Part shown: in pieces, positions 8,485 to 17,079 of the stretch
Layout of the letters: each line of letters begins with the position of its first letter
Position numbering within the stretch: the first letter of the stretch is position 1
Assembly: GCA_964621615.1 (NCBI GenBank)
Contig: CAZUMW010000028.1
Coordinates: 1 to 57,934 of the forward strand
Direction of reading: 5' to 3'
Source of the DNA: CAZUMW01 sp964621615
GTDB lineage: Bacteria; Desulfobacterota; WTBG01; CAIYCZ01; CAIRTM01
DNA: 57,934 nucleotides
The notes under the pieces: model-generated
The model's database searches: none
What the model was told of the DNA's origin: nothing
Seen by the model: only the letters and a program-made list of their open reading frames with translations
Translations under genes and position numbers: made by a program

Positions 8485-8516
8485 TTAAATGATAATCATT
8501 ATCAATAGCATGTCAA
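8485..8516 (-). promoter_or_regulatory. Promoter with overlapping Fur box
   Basis: On the minus strand, TTGACA (8516-8511) is followed by a 16-base spacer and TATCAT (8494-8489). The 19-base window 8485-8503 matches the classic Fur operator GATAATGATAATCATTATC at 16 of 19 positions, with its core TGATAATCATTATC intact, and it covers the -10 box. Iron-loaded Fur would be expected to block RNA polymerase here. Confidence 0.75.
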
Positions 8517-8562
8517 GAACATTTTTTATTAGTGAAGCATTTTTATGCATGTCCGCACAGCG

Positions 8563-8598
8563 CACAAAAAAAGCCCCCGATCGGGGGCTTTTTTTGTG
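8563..8598. terminator. Bidirectional rho-independent terminator (perfect 36-bp palindrome)
   Basis: The arms cacaaaaaaagcccccga and tcgggggctttttttgtg are perfect complements over 18 bp, giving a GC stem flanked by A and T runs on both sides. It lies 27 bases after the nuoF stop and works in either direction. It separates that operon from the sigma gene's promoter. Confidence 0.92.
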
Positions 8599-8624
8599 AT
8601 TTTGACAATACTTGAAAGATACGA

Positions 8625-10319
8625 TTACTGTATGTATTTCTGATAATCTTCAGGAAAATGATGCAATGTGGTTAAAACGGGAGTCGGGGCTGTCTTGCCC
8701 AGTGCGCAGGCTGATGTCTTCATGATGGGATCTGACATGTCGCGCAATAGTGACAAGCAGTCTTTCTGTGCTCTCCCGGAAAGAATTTCATCGAGAATAT
8801 CACAGATACGGCATACGCCTTCCCTGCAGGGGGCGCATTTGCCGCAGGACTCTGCGACAAAAAAGTCAGTAAAGTACCGGGCGATTTTTACCATATCGGT
8901 GTCTGCGTCCATTATGACCATACCGCCGGAGCCCAGCATGGAGCCGGCATTTTTCAGCTCATCATAATCAACGCCGAGATTGCTCATCGATGCAGGAAGC
9001 ACGCCGCCCGAGGGGCCTCCTGTCTGTATGCCCTTGAGGGATTTGCCGCCTGCCATACCGCCGCCGAACACGTTTACAACATCATCAAGTGACGTGCCCA
9101 TTTCAACTTCGATCATGCCCGGGCGCGCGACATTGCCGGCAAGGGAGATCACCTTGGTGCCCTTACTGTCGGCAGATCCGATGGACTGATACCACGCGCT
9201 GCCCTTCATAATTATGACGGGCACATTTGCCCAAGTTTCAACATTGTTGATGCAGGTGGGCTTTCCGTACAGGCCCTTGTCGGTCGGAAACGGGGGGCGC
9301 TGCCGCGGTTCGCCGATTCTGCCCTCGAGGCAGGCGATAAGCGCGGTTTCCTCTCCGCACACAAAGCGGCCGCCGCCCTCCTTAATAACAACGGACAGAT
9401 TCAGCGATGATCCGAGAATATTTTTGCCGAGCAGTCCGGCCTCCTCCGCATCGGCGATGGCTTTTTGAAACCGCCCCAGCGCGATGCGGTAATTGTCACG
9501 GATATACACATATGCGGTTTGTGCGCCGATGGCGTGTGCCCCGATAATGAGCCCCTCAAGCACCGAGTGGGGGTCAGACTCCAGAAAGCTTCGGTGCATG
9601 CCGATGCCGGGCTCGCCCTCGCTCACGTTGCAGACAAGGTATTTTTCCTTTCCCTTTGCCTGGCGGCACATGTTCCATTTTATGCCGGCGGGAAATCCGC
9701 CGCCGCCGCGCCCGCGAAGGCCGGCGTCCGTAATTTCGCCGATCACGGCGTCCGGGTCCATCGACAGCGCTTTTGCCAGACCCGCATAGCCGCCTCTGGC
9801 GATGTATTCCTCAATGCTTTCAGGGTCTATGGCGCCGGCGTTTCTCAGTATGACGCGATGCTGACGGCTGAGGCTTTCAATGTCGCTCAGGGAGGCGATG
9901 TCTGATGAATCTCCGGTATGCTCCTTATACGCATACGCAATGTTTCCGACAAGCGTATGCTCCTCGGAGTCAACACGGGCAATGGCAAGATCGGCAACAG
10001 TGCCATCGGTGGCCACGGCATCCAGCAGGCGAGCAACGTTGTCCTCGGTAATATTTCCGTATATGACTTTCGGTTTTCCGGGCGGCTGAACCTCGACGGT
10101 GGGCTCGCTGTGACACAGCCCGCTGCACCCGACGCGATATACTTCAGCATCGATGTTTCTCTCCTTGAGGCCATGCTCGATTGCCTGAAGTGTGCGCTCT
10201 GCGCCTTTCGCGACACAGCAGCTTGCCGTACCGACATTGATGCGGGTTTTGTTTGAAAAAAGACGCTTGTTGCCCTTTTCCTTAATGCTTTCTAGATCCT
10301 CTGGTTTGCGAATTTTCAT
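8625..10319 (-). CDS. nuoF: NuoF/HndC-like NADH-binding flavoprotein subunit
   Basis: This 564-residue protein oxidises or reduces NAD(P)H and passes electrons through FMN and Fe-S centres. Residues about 25-100 form a thioredoxin-like [2Fe-2S] domain with Cys34/35, Cys65 and Cys69. The NADH/FMN glycine-rich motif is GRGGGGFPAG in the middle. The N3 [4Fe-4S] ligands are CGKCAPC (Cys492, 495, 498) and Cys538 (SACALGK). Many hydrogenase-type homologues (HndC, HydB) carry an extra C-terminal 2[4Fe-4S] ferredoxin domain; this one stops right after the N3 region. GGGGAG precedes the ATG. It follows nuoE by 36 bases in one operon, but no hydrogenase catalytic subunit or NuoG is encoded nearby. Confidence 0.9.
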   Translation of the reverse strand: MKIRKPEDLESIKEKGNKRLFSNKTRINVGTASCCVAKGAERTLQAIEHGLKERNIDAEVYRVGCSGLCHSEPTVEVQPPGKPKVIYGNITEDNVARLLDAVATDGTVADLAIARVDSEEHTLVGNIAYAYKEHTGDSSDIASLSDIESLSRQHRVILRNAGAIDPESIEEYIARGGYAGLAKALSMDPDAVIGEITDAGLRGRGGGGFPAGIKWNMCRQAKGKEKYLVCNVSEGEPGIGMHRSFLESDPHSVLEGLIIGAHAIGAQTAYVYIRDNYRIALGRFQKAIADAEEAGLLGKNILGSSLNLSVVIKEGGGRFVCGEETALIACLEGRIGEPRQRPPFPTDKGLYGKPTCINNVETWANVPVIIMKGSAWYQSIGSADSKGTKVISLAGNVARPGMIEVEMGTSLDDVVNVFGGGMAGGKSLKGIQTGGPSGGVLPASMSNLGVDYDELKNAGSMLGSGGMVIMDADTDMVKIARYFTDFFVAESCGKCAPCREGVCRICDILDEILSGRAQKDCLSLLRDMSDPIMKTSACALGKTAPTPVLTTLHHFPEDYQKYIQ

Positions 10320-10355
10320 GGCTCTCCCCGTATATCCACAACGTTATGCAATAGC

Positions 10356-11252
10356 TCACATGGAGTCGATTTTGGTTAGTGCATCCTTGCCTTTGTACAC
10401 CGTGTCATCGATCTGCGCTGCCGGAGAGCAGTCACAGCAGCCAAGGCACAGTGTTTTCTCGTAGCTGATATCGGCGCCCTTCTTGATTTTTTGCTCGATC
10501 GCCTGCTCAAGCTCCTGGTTGTTCTGCAGGTGGCAGGCGGTGCCGTTGCACAGCTTGATGTGGTGGGCTGCAGGCTTTTCGGTACGGAAGGATTTGTAGA
10601 AGGTAACGATGTTATATATCGTGCTGAGCGCGATGGAGCATTTTTCGCTGACGGCGCGGAGCGCTTCCACGGGAAGGTAGCCGATTTCATCCTGAACGTC
10701 GTGCAGAATGAACATCAGCCGGTCCCGCTCAGTGCCGTGCCTTGCAACGATTTCATCAATTACCTTGATGTCAAAGTCGCCGAGCTGTTTGAATTTGCTC
10801 AGTATCGAGCTTTTAAACGGCTCGGGGACGATCTCGTTCACCACTGCGGTTACGGTTTCCTCGGTTGCCGGGCCGCCCTGTACTTTGTCGGCGATAACGC
10901 CCAGCAGCTTTCCCCGAAATACATTTCGCATTGCTTCGGGTACTTCGCCCAGCATTATTTCAAACATGACCTCGCTTTTTCCGGCCCACTGAACGCCGGG
11001 GAGCTCATCTTCGGCCTCCTGCTCCTGTGTTTTCATTCCCAGCGCCTGCATAAGCATGCCCTTTTGCGGTTCGGGTATATCGTGCTCGACCATTTCCCTG
11101 ATCATGTCAGTCGTCACCGGTTGGCCGGCAGCGCGGCTTGCAAGCAGCTCAAGAAGTTTCGGGCGGACGGTTTCGCGCATGTTTTCAGGTATTGCGCTGC
11201 ACAGCTGACCGAAAAGCTTTTCTCCCTCAGGCGACCATGTTATGTCTGCCAT
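10356..11252 (-). CDS. nuoE: NuoE-like [2Fe-2S] subunit with two N-terminal PCP_red-like domains
   Basis: The C-terminal ~135 residues are a normal NuoE/HndA thioredoxin-fold [2Fe-2S] protein, with Cys235, Cys240, Cys269 and Cys273 as likely ligands (CNGTACH; CLGCCDC). The N-terminal ~150 residues hold two copies of a ~68-residue unit (residues 4-72 and 88-156). Each starts W(S/A)xxxExxF and has IPEnMR / VPEAMR, a helix ending K(L/G)LxxxA, and V-x-EhdIPEP / VnEIVPEP. This resembles the PCP_red domain of dark-operative protochlorophyllide reductase and several Fe-S proteins. The two units differ enough to be an old duplication. AAAGGAG lies seven bases before the ATG. It should partner NuoF. 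Confidence 0.87.
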   Translation of the reverse strand: MADITWSPEGEKLFGQLCSAIPENMRETVRPKLLELLASRAAGQPVTTDMIREMVEHDIPEPQKGMLMQALGMKTQEQEAEDELPGVQWAGKSEVMFEIMLGEVPEAMRNVFRGKLLGVIADKVQGGPATEETVTAVVNEIVPEPFKSSILSKFKQLGDFDIKVIDEIVARHGTERDRLMFILHDVQDEIGYLPVEALRAVSEKCSIALSTIYNIVTFYKSFRTEKPAAHHIKLCNGTACHLQNNQELEQAIEQKIKKGADISYEKTLCLGCCDCSPAAQIDDTVYKGKDALTKIDSM

Positions 11253-11330
11253 TGACCACTCCTTTACTGTCTAAAAAATGTTAAAATCAAAAACACAATC
11301 ATTCAGCTCCGGCGCATCAAAGCTGTATGC

Positions 11331-12050
11331 TTATTGCATCGACTTTTTCGCCATCGTGCACAAAGACTCGTACGCCGCATCGACATCATGCTGAAGCGTC
11401 TGAAGTTTTTTGCCCTTCCAGGATGAGAACCGGTCCTGGCGCATGATATAATCGGCAACCGGGCGCCTGTTTTTCTCCTGTACTGTGATGGAATAATAGC
11501 CGTCATGTATTTCATAGAGCGGAAACAGCGCGGTTTCCACCGCCATACGCGCTATCCTGACGGTGTTTTCCGGAGCAAAGCCCCAGGTTTCAGGGCAGGG
11601 GCACAGTATGTGAAGGTAGGCAGGGCCGCCGGAGTCCCATGCCTGCTGTACTTTTTCGATTAAATCAAACGGGTAGCCCGGGCTTGCGGTTGCGGCAAAG
11701 CTGAAGCCGCTTGCAGAAGCAATTGCAGGCTGTTTTTTGAACAGCAGATCCGTCTGCAGGGAGCCCGATATCTGCTCGCTGTCAAAACAGATAAGCAGCT
11801 GTGCGCTTTCGGACTTGGGGATTGTCAGCAGCGGCGCATTCAGGGTCCGGGTTTTTGACTGCACGCCCGCGTGATCGCCGGGTTCGGCCCAACGGGCTTT
11901 AGTGATATTCTGCGTCCGTGAGTCAAGCCCTTTGTAGACCAGCCGCAGCGCAAGCGCGGTGCCGCTGCCGCTGCAGGCTTTGTGCCCCGCAGGAGCGTAA
12001 TATTCATGAAACGGTAAAAACTGACCGGCATAAAGAGTATATTTATCCAT
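11331..12050 (-). CDS. POR beta-like protein lacking the thiamine-diphosphate motif
   Basis: This 239-residue protein aligns by eye with the beta subunit of pyruvate/2-oxoacid:ferredoxin oxidoreductase. The N-terminus (APAGHKACSGSGTALALRLVYKGL) matches the usual GHxACxGCGxAL segment with Ser for the second Cys. The C-terminal half (FAATASPGYPFDLIEKVQQA, LCPCPETWGF, AVETALFPLYEI, RRPVADYIMRQDRF) is convincing. The central segment holding GDG...N, which binds Mg-thiamine diphosphate, is shortened by several tens of residues, and the usual CYDNE becomes CFDSE. Catalysis is therefore unlikely. Its ATG overlaps the ferredoxin stop (TAATG), so the two are translationally coupled. An in-frame upstream start would lie inside the ferredoxin gene. 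Confidence 0.8.
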   Translation of the reverse strand: MDKYTLYAGQFLPFHEYYAPAGHKACSGSGTALALRLVYKGLDSRTQNITKARWAEPGDHAGVQSKTRTLNAPLLTIPKSESAQLLICFDSEQISGSLQTDLLFKKQPAIASASGFSFAATASPGYPFDLIEKVQQAWDSGGPAYLHILCPCPETWGFAPENTVRIARMAVETALFPLYEIHDGYYSITVQEKNRRPVADYIMRQDRFSSWKGKKLQTLQHDVDAAYESLCTMAKKSMQ

Positions 12051-12337
12051 TATTCGACCTCCTGCATGCTTACTGCACCAAACCAGCATTCTCTGTGACA
12101 TATTCCACAGCCTTTACAAAGATCCGTATCGACATCAAAATACCCGTCCTCCTGACGGCTTATAGCGCCTTCCGGGCAGTACAGATAGCACAGCGCACAC
12201 CGGGTGCACAGGGATTTGTCCCAGATCGGTCTCAGCGCTGTTTCGTCATCAGCGCTGTAGGCGGGCACGGCTCCGGAATCCACCAGCATGTTTATCAATC
12301 CGCATACATTGTTTTCTTGAGGGGTTTTGTCAGACAC
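12050..12337 (-). CDS. porD: 2[4Fe-4S] ferredoxin, PorD-like
   Basis: This 95-residue electron carrier binds two [4Fe-4S] clusters through CTRCALCYLYC (Cys44, 47, 50, 54) and CKGCGICHREC (Cys74, 77, 80, 84). Sequence around the clusters (YCPEGAISRQEDGYFDVDTDLCKGCGIC) is typical of the delta subunit of pyruvate:ferredoxin oxidoreductase. The start is GTG at 12337, with GGAG eight bases upstream. It heads the operon PorD-like, POR-beta-like, NuoE, NuoF. No POR alpha or gamma gene is in the window, so it probably supplies or accepts electrons for this small complex and not for a whole POR. Confidence 0.9.
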   Translation of the reverse strand: MSDKTPQENNVCGLINMLVDSGAVPAYSADDETALRPIWDKSLCTRCALCYLYCPEGAISRQEDGYFDVDTDLCKGCGICHRECWFGAVSMQEVE

Positions 12338-12480
12338 CGCTGGTTCTCCTTTATTGTTTGTAATAAACTATGATACAATTACGGTCGGTACATGCGAAAG
12401 AATTAAAAAATAACACTAACTTTACCATAGAAAAATGTCAAGAGCTTTTTAGGCAAAACAATTGCACGCGTATTAACATT

Positions 12481-12495
12481 ACCGGGTGTCCCGGT
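12481..12495. promoter_or_regulatory. Inverted repeat upstream of panE
   Basis: ACCGGG and CCCGGT are perfect 6-bp arms with a TGT centre, 34 bases before the panE start in the divergent region 12338-12528. It could be an operator or a hairpin. I see no firm promoter on either side. Confidence 0.35.
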
Positions 12496-12528
12496 CATAT
12501 TAATAGAGCGTCCAGGGAGGATGTATTT

Positions 12529-13452
12529 ATGAATATTCTTGTGGTTGGAGCCGGTGCGATGGGAAGCCTGTTTGCAGGGCTTTTAACCGAGGCGGGGCAT
12601 TCGGTGACGCTGTTTGAGGCGATCGGGGAGCGGGTGTCTGCAATTCGCAAAGAGGGCATTCAGATAGAAAAAGACGGCCGCACCCGCAGTGCGGCACCTG
12701 CAATGGTGACCGGTGACAGCAGCGCGCTGGGAGAGACCGATTGTGTTATCCTGTTTGTGAAGGCGTTCGATACCGCACAAGCGATACATGACATAGCCCC
12801 GGTTTTGACCGATGATACCACTGTCGTTACGCTGCAGAACGGACTCGGAAACATCGAGCAGATACATGAGCGCGTGCGCGAGGACCGGATTGTCGCCGGA
12901 ACGACGGCCCACGGCGCCACGCTTATCGGGCCGGGCCGGATCAGGCACGCAGGCGAGGGGGAGTCGGTCATCGGCCCGGTATGCGAACAGGGTGCTGCAG
13001 CGGCCGAAAGCATTGCATTGCTTTTGAAAAGCGCCGGCATTGCCACATCGGTTCACCCCGATATACATTCGGTGCTGTGGGGAAAGCTTCTAATAAATGT
13101 CGGGATAAACCCGCTGACCGCCATCATGCGGATTAAAAACGGACAGATTCTCGATTTCCCCACGCTTCGGGAGGTGATGCACGATGCGGTGCGTGAATGC
13201 GCTGCTGTTGCGGATAAAAAAGGGATATCAATTCCGTATGCCGATCCGGTGGAAAAGGTCGAAAGCGTGTGCCGCGCCACCGCAGGCAACATATCCTCAA
13301 TGCATCAGGATATTTTAGCCGGAAGAAAAACAGAGATCGATTATATTAACGGTGCGGTTATTCGGCACGGCGAAGACGCCGGCTGCCCGACGCCCGTTAA
13401 TCACGTGCTGGCCGGGCTTGTAAAAACACTAGAGCGCCTGAACATGGCGTGA
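12529..13452 (+). CDS. panE: 2-dehydropantoate 2-reductase (ketopantoate reductase)
   Basis: This 307-residue cytosolic enzyme reduces 2-dehydropantoate to pantoate with NADPH, in the pantothenate/CoA pathway. The nucleotide-binding motif MNILVVGAGAMGSLFAG opens the protein. VKAFDTAQAI, TLQNGLGN and the substrate-domain lysine segment SVLWGKLLINVGINPLTAI follow. The start at 12529 is set by GGGAGG at 12515-12520, eight bases upstream; the open frame extends back to 12370 but without homology. Paralogues of PanE can act on other 2-keto acids, so the substrate is likely but not certain. It converges on the hydantoinase genes. Confidence 0.9.
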   Translation: MNILVVGAGAMGSLFAGLLTEAGHSVTLFEAIGERVSAIRKEGIQIEKDGRTRSAAPAMVTGDSSALGETDCVILFVKAFDTAQAIHDIAPVLTDDTTVVTLQNGLGNIEQIHERVREDRIVAGTTAHGATLIGPGRIRHAGEGESVIGPVCEQGAAAAESIALLLKSAGIATSVHPDIHSVLWGKLLINVGINPLTAIMRIKNGQILDFPTLREVMHDAVRECAAVADKKGISIPYADPVEKVESVCRATAGNISSMHQDILAGRKTEIDYINGAVIRHGEDAGCPTPVNHVLAGLVKTLERLNMA

Positions 13453-13465
13453 TGCCGGGGAAGCC

Positions 13466-15073
13466 TCAGCCGTCCCGGCCGCATTCGGGAGCACCGTATC
13501 CACCGCCCCCGGGCGTTTCTATTCGCACCCGGTCCCCCTTTTCCAGCAGCCGGTAAAATTTAGCGGGCATGCTCTGCACGCTCCCCTTGTGCACCACCGC
13601 GTTTCTCCCTTTTTGACCGGGTGCACCCCCTGCGAGCCCGTAGGGAGCGGTTGTGCGCCGCTCGGACAGAACGGTCACCTCGGCATCCGAGAGCAGCTCA
13701 AGCTCGCGGCAGATTCCGCTGCCCCCGGCGAAGGTGCCGGCGCCGCCGCTGTTTGTGCGAATCGAGTACTCTCTGACGAGAAACGGGCAGGAGTATTCGA
13801 GGGCCTCGATCGGCGTGTTCCGGGTGTTGGTCATGTGGGAGTGGACCGCAGATTCTCCGGGCCCGCTGGAAGAGGCCCCCATGCCCCCGCCGATTGTCTC
13901 ATAATATACGAACTCCTTCGCACCGCCAGCTGAAGCGGCCCCGATGGTGATGTTGTTCATGGTCCCCTGGCTTGCCGCGGGGATGCGGTCGGGAAGCGCT
14001 TCGGACAGAGCTCCCAGCAGAACGTCGACGATGCGCTGGGATGTTTCAACATTGCCACCGGCCACCGCTGCGGGGAAGCGTGCATCAAGGATGCTTCCCG
14101 GCTTTGTCTCGACGCGCAGCGGGCGCAGAAAGCCGGCATTAAGCGGTATGTCCTCGCTGATCAGGCAGCGGAAAACATAGGCGGTGCATGACAGGGTTAT
14201 CGACCTGACCGCGTTTACGCATCCCGGGACCTGCGGGTCGGATGCGGTGAAATCGATGGCCGCAGCGTCCCCGCGGATCTGTACGGCGGCTTCGATGGCG
14301 ATGTCCGCGGTTCCCATGCCGTCGTCCTCGATACAGTCGCGCATTGCGTAGTCCCCGTCGGGAATGCCGGCAATAAAGCTGCGCATTATTCTTTCGGAAT
14401 AGTCCATGAGCGCATGAGCGTACTGCTGTGCGGTTTCGAGACCGTATGTGTCAATTATCTCGCCCAGGCGCTCTATGCCCTTGAGGTTTGCCATAATCTG
14501 TGCGGTGAAATCGCCCTCGCGCTCGCGGGGAGTGCGTACATTGGCAAGTATGAAATCGAGGAGCTGGCGGTTAATCTCGCCGCGCTCGACGATTTTAAGC
14601 GGCGGTATGATAATGCCCTCCTGAAAGATTGACGATGACAGGGGCATCGACCCCGCGCTCATACCGCCGATGTCGGCATGGTGTGCCCTGTTTGCGACAA
14701 TGAAGCACGGGGTGTCGTCTCCGGTGCTGAAAACAGGCGCGACAAGCGTAATATCCGGCAGGTGCGTGCCTCCCTGAAAAGGGTTGTTAACCATAACCAT
14801 GTCGCCCGGTAAAAGCTTGACCTGCTCAATCGCGGTGAGGACCGAAAGCGGCATGGATCCGAGGTGTACCGGTATGTGTGCGGCATGAGATATCATGTCG
14901 CCGCTGCGGTCGAAAACCGCGCAGGAGCAATCGCGGCGCTCTTTTATGTTTGTCGAAAAGGCGGTCCGTATCAGCGTGCTGCCCATTTCCTCAGCAACCG
15001 ATGTGAAGCGGTTTTTAAACACCTCGAGCATAACGGGGTTTGCGGATTTGGTGCGGCCGGGTGATTTCATCAT
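13466..15073 (-). CDS. hyuB: Hydantoinase/oxoprolinase subunit B
   Basis: This 535-residue protein is the HyuB half of an ATP-dependent N-methylhydantoinase/5-oxoprolinase-type amidohydrolase. Family hallmarks include RTAFSTNIKERRDCSCAVFD near the N-terminus, HIPVHLGSMPLSV, MVNNPFQGGTHLPDITLVAPVF, RAHHADIGG and the C-terminal GGGGYGAP. The length is normal. Its ATG overlaps the hyuA stop by four bases (ATGA), which is typical of an obligate pair. The substrate (hydantoin, oxoproline, acetophenone-like or other cyclic amide) cannot be read from sequence. Confidence 0.9.
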   Translation of the reverse strand: MMKSPGRTKSANPVMLEVFKNRFTSVAEEMGSTLIRTAFSTNIKERRDCSCAVFDRSGDMISHAAHIPVHLGSMPLSVLTAIEQVKLLPGDMVMVNNPFQGGTHLPDITLVAPVFSTGDDTPCFIVANRAHHADIGGMSAGSMPLSSSIFQEGIIIPPLKIVERGEINRQLLDFILANVRTPREREGDFTAQIMANLKGIERLGEIIDTYGLETAQQYAHALMDYSERIMRSFIAGIPDGDYAMRDCIEDDGMGTADIAIEAAVQIRGDAAAIDFTASDPQVPGCVNAVRSITLSCTAYVFRCLISEDIPLNAGFLRPLRVETKPGSILDARFPAAVAGGNVETSQRIVDVLLGALSEALPDRIPAASQGTMNNITIGAASAGGAKEFVYYETIGGGMGASSSGPGESAVHSHMTNTRNTPIEALEYSCPFLVREYSIRTNSGGAGTFAGGSGICRELELLSDAEVTVLSERRTTAPYGLAGGAPGQKGRNAVVHKGSVQSMPAKFYRLLEKGDRVRIETPGGGGYGAPECGRDG

Positions 15074-17079
15074 GGTTCGGCAATTGTAATTATGATGTTT
15101 TCATGTTCGTCGATGCGGAAGGAGCATCCGGGCGGCACGACCGCGGTTGAGGAATATTCGGTAATGAGTGCCGGGCCGGCCAATTCATTACCGCTGGAGA
15201 GCTGCTCGCGGTCGATCACCGGTGTGTCGCGGGAGGCACCGTCAAACCACACGGGCTTGCGGTATATAACCGCCGCATCGGACACACGTTTCCGAGGCGA
15301 AGCGCATGCAGGAGCCAGGGGGCGCTCTGTCCGGCCGACCGCTCTGAGCCTGATGTTTACCGCTTCCACTGCAGCGGCGCTGTGGCGGTAGCCGAACGTG
15401 TCCTTGTGCATGCAGTGGAACCGCTCAACAGCGTCAGGCCCAAACGGCACGGTTAACTCATATGACTGGCCCGCATAGCGCATGTCGATAAAGCGCTCGA
15501 GCAGCACGCTGCGCTCGTCGGCACCCTCGGCGATTATTTCCCTTATCGCCCGTGACTCGACGGCTTCAAATCGCCCTGCAAGCTCGTCGGGCGCAATGGT
15601 GTCGGCGGGCATCATGACGGTCAGCGAGTAATCCTTTACAATATCGGCCATAAGCATTCCAAGAGAGGAAAGGGCTCCGGGGCTGCGGGGAATGATAACC
15701 CGGGGAATGCTCAGAAGGCCTGCAAGAAATGCGGCGTGCATGGGGCCGGCTCCCCCGAATGCCAAAAGCGCGTACTCACGGGGGTCGTGTCCCTTTTCGA
15801 TCGATATGACACGGATTGCCTTCTCCATCGATGCGTTTGCGATGCGGATAATGCCTTCTGCGCATTCAGCGGGCGGCAGGGAAACCCGCTGTGCAAATGC
15901 CGTCATGAGGCGCTCTGTTCTGGTATAGTCAAGCGCAATAGCGCCGCCCGCAAAACGCTCGGGCACGAGCCTGCCCAGAAACAGGTGGGCATCGGTAACC
16001 GTAATGTTATCACCGGTTCCGTAGCACACCGGGCCGGGGTATGCGCCTGCGCTGTGGGGCCCGACTCTGAGCGCACCGCCGGAGTCCACCCACGCAATTG
16101 ACCCGCCGCCCGCGCCGACGGTGTGAATATCGATCATCGGGGTGCGCAGGGGCATGCCGGCAACCTCGGTATCAGTGGTGAGCGCCGGGCTGCCGTGAAT
16201 CAGGCACACATCTGTTGATGTTCCGCCCATGTCAAATGATATAACCTGAGAGCAGCTCGCCTCCCGTGCTGCTGCGGCTGCGCCCACAACACCGCCGGCA
16301 GGGCCGGAGAGCACGGTTCGCACGGGCTCGTGCATGGCGGTTGCGGCAGAAATGCTGCCCCCGCTTGACTGCATGATGCGAAGAACATCATGCTTCCCGG
16401 CCAGGCGGGCCATGCGGGACAGATAGCGGTGCATGACCGGGAGCACGTATGCGTTGACCAGCGTGGTTGACATGCGCTCGTATTCCCTGAACTCTGATAC
16501 AATTTCATGAGACAGTGATACCGGTATTCCGCGGGCTGCACACGCAGCGCCTACCGCGCGCTCATGGTCCGGGTTCAAAAAAGAAAAAAGCAGGCATACG
16601 GCGATCGATTCAACGCTCTGATCTGAAAGAAAAGAGACGGTTCGCTCGATCTCATCGGGGTCTATATCACTGTAGACATCCCCCGTATGGATTATTCTTC
16701 CGGCTATGCCGCACCGCAGCTTTGTGCCGACAAGGCTGTCGGGCCTGCGGTAGTGAAGGCTGTACAGCTGGTGACGGTTCTGGCGGCCGATTTCAATGAT
16801 ATCCTCAAAGCCCTTATTGGTGATAAGCGCGGTTTGTGCCCCCCGGCGCTCAAGCAGCGCATTGGTGGCAACGGTTGAGCCGTGAATAATGTGGCGGGCA
16901 TCTCCGGCAGGGCACCTGCTCAGGCCCTGTGCGATGGCCGCTGACGGATCATCCGGCGTGGAAGGCACCTTAAACACGGAAATGGAATCGTTGTACCTGA
17001 TAACGAAATCGGTGAACGTGCCGCCGGTGTCGATGCCGATATGCTGAATGGTGGTGTCGCTCGCAGTGCCTGCTGTCAT
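15070..17079 (-). CDS. hyuA: Hydantoinase/oxoprolinase subunit A
   Basis: This 669-residue ATPase subunit has an actin/Hsp70-like fold that phosphorylates the cyclic substrate. The N-terminal phosphate loop is IGIDTGGTFTDFVI, and the domain motifs GSTVATNALLERRGA, SGGSISAA, SGPAGGVVGAAA and SFDMGGTSTDVCLI are present. The ATG at 17079 is chosen. A TTG at 17112 lies inside a hairpin (17094-17123), and neither start has an ideally spaced ribosome site. It lies upstream of and overlaps hyuB. Confidence 0.9.
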   Translation of the reverse strand: MTAGTASDTTIQHIGIDTGGTFTDFVIRYNDSISVFKVPSTPDDPSAAIAQGLSRCPAGDARHIIHGSTVATNALLERRGAQTALITNKGFEDIIEIGRQNRHQLYSLHYRRPDSLVGTKLRCGIAGRIIHTGDVYSDIDPDEIERTVSFLSDQSVESIAVCLLFSFLNPDHERAVGAACAARGIPVSLSHEIVSEFREYERMSTTLVNAYVLPVMHRYLSRMARLAGKHDVLRIMQSSGGSISAATAMHEPVRTVLSGPAGGVVGAAAAAREASCSQVISFDMGGTSTDVCLIHGSPALTTDTEVAGMPLRTPMIDIHTVGAGGGSIAWVDSGGALRVGPHSAGAYPGPVCYGTGDNITVTDAHLFLGRLVPERFAGGAIALDYTRTERLMTAFAQRVSLPPAECAEGIIRIANASMEKAIRVISIEKGHDPREYALLAFGGAGPMHAAFLAGLLSIPRVIIPRSPGALSSLGMLMADIVKDYSLTVMMPADTIAPDELAGRFEAVESRAIREIIAEGADERSVLLERFIDMRYAGQSYELTVPFGPDAVERFHCMHKDTFGYRHSAAAVEAVNIRLRAVGRTERPLAPACASPRKRVSDAAVIYRKPVWFDGASRDTPVIDREQLSSGNELAGPALITEYSSTAVVPPGCSFRIDEHENIIITIAEP

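Noticed and set aside
10491..11255. Plus-strand open frame of 254 codons opposite nuoE
   Set aside because: NuoE on the other strand is well supported by its Cys ligands and ribosome site.
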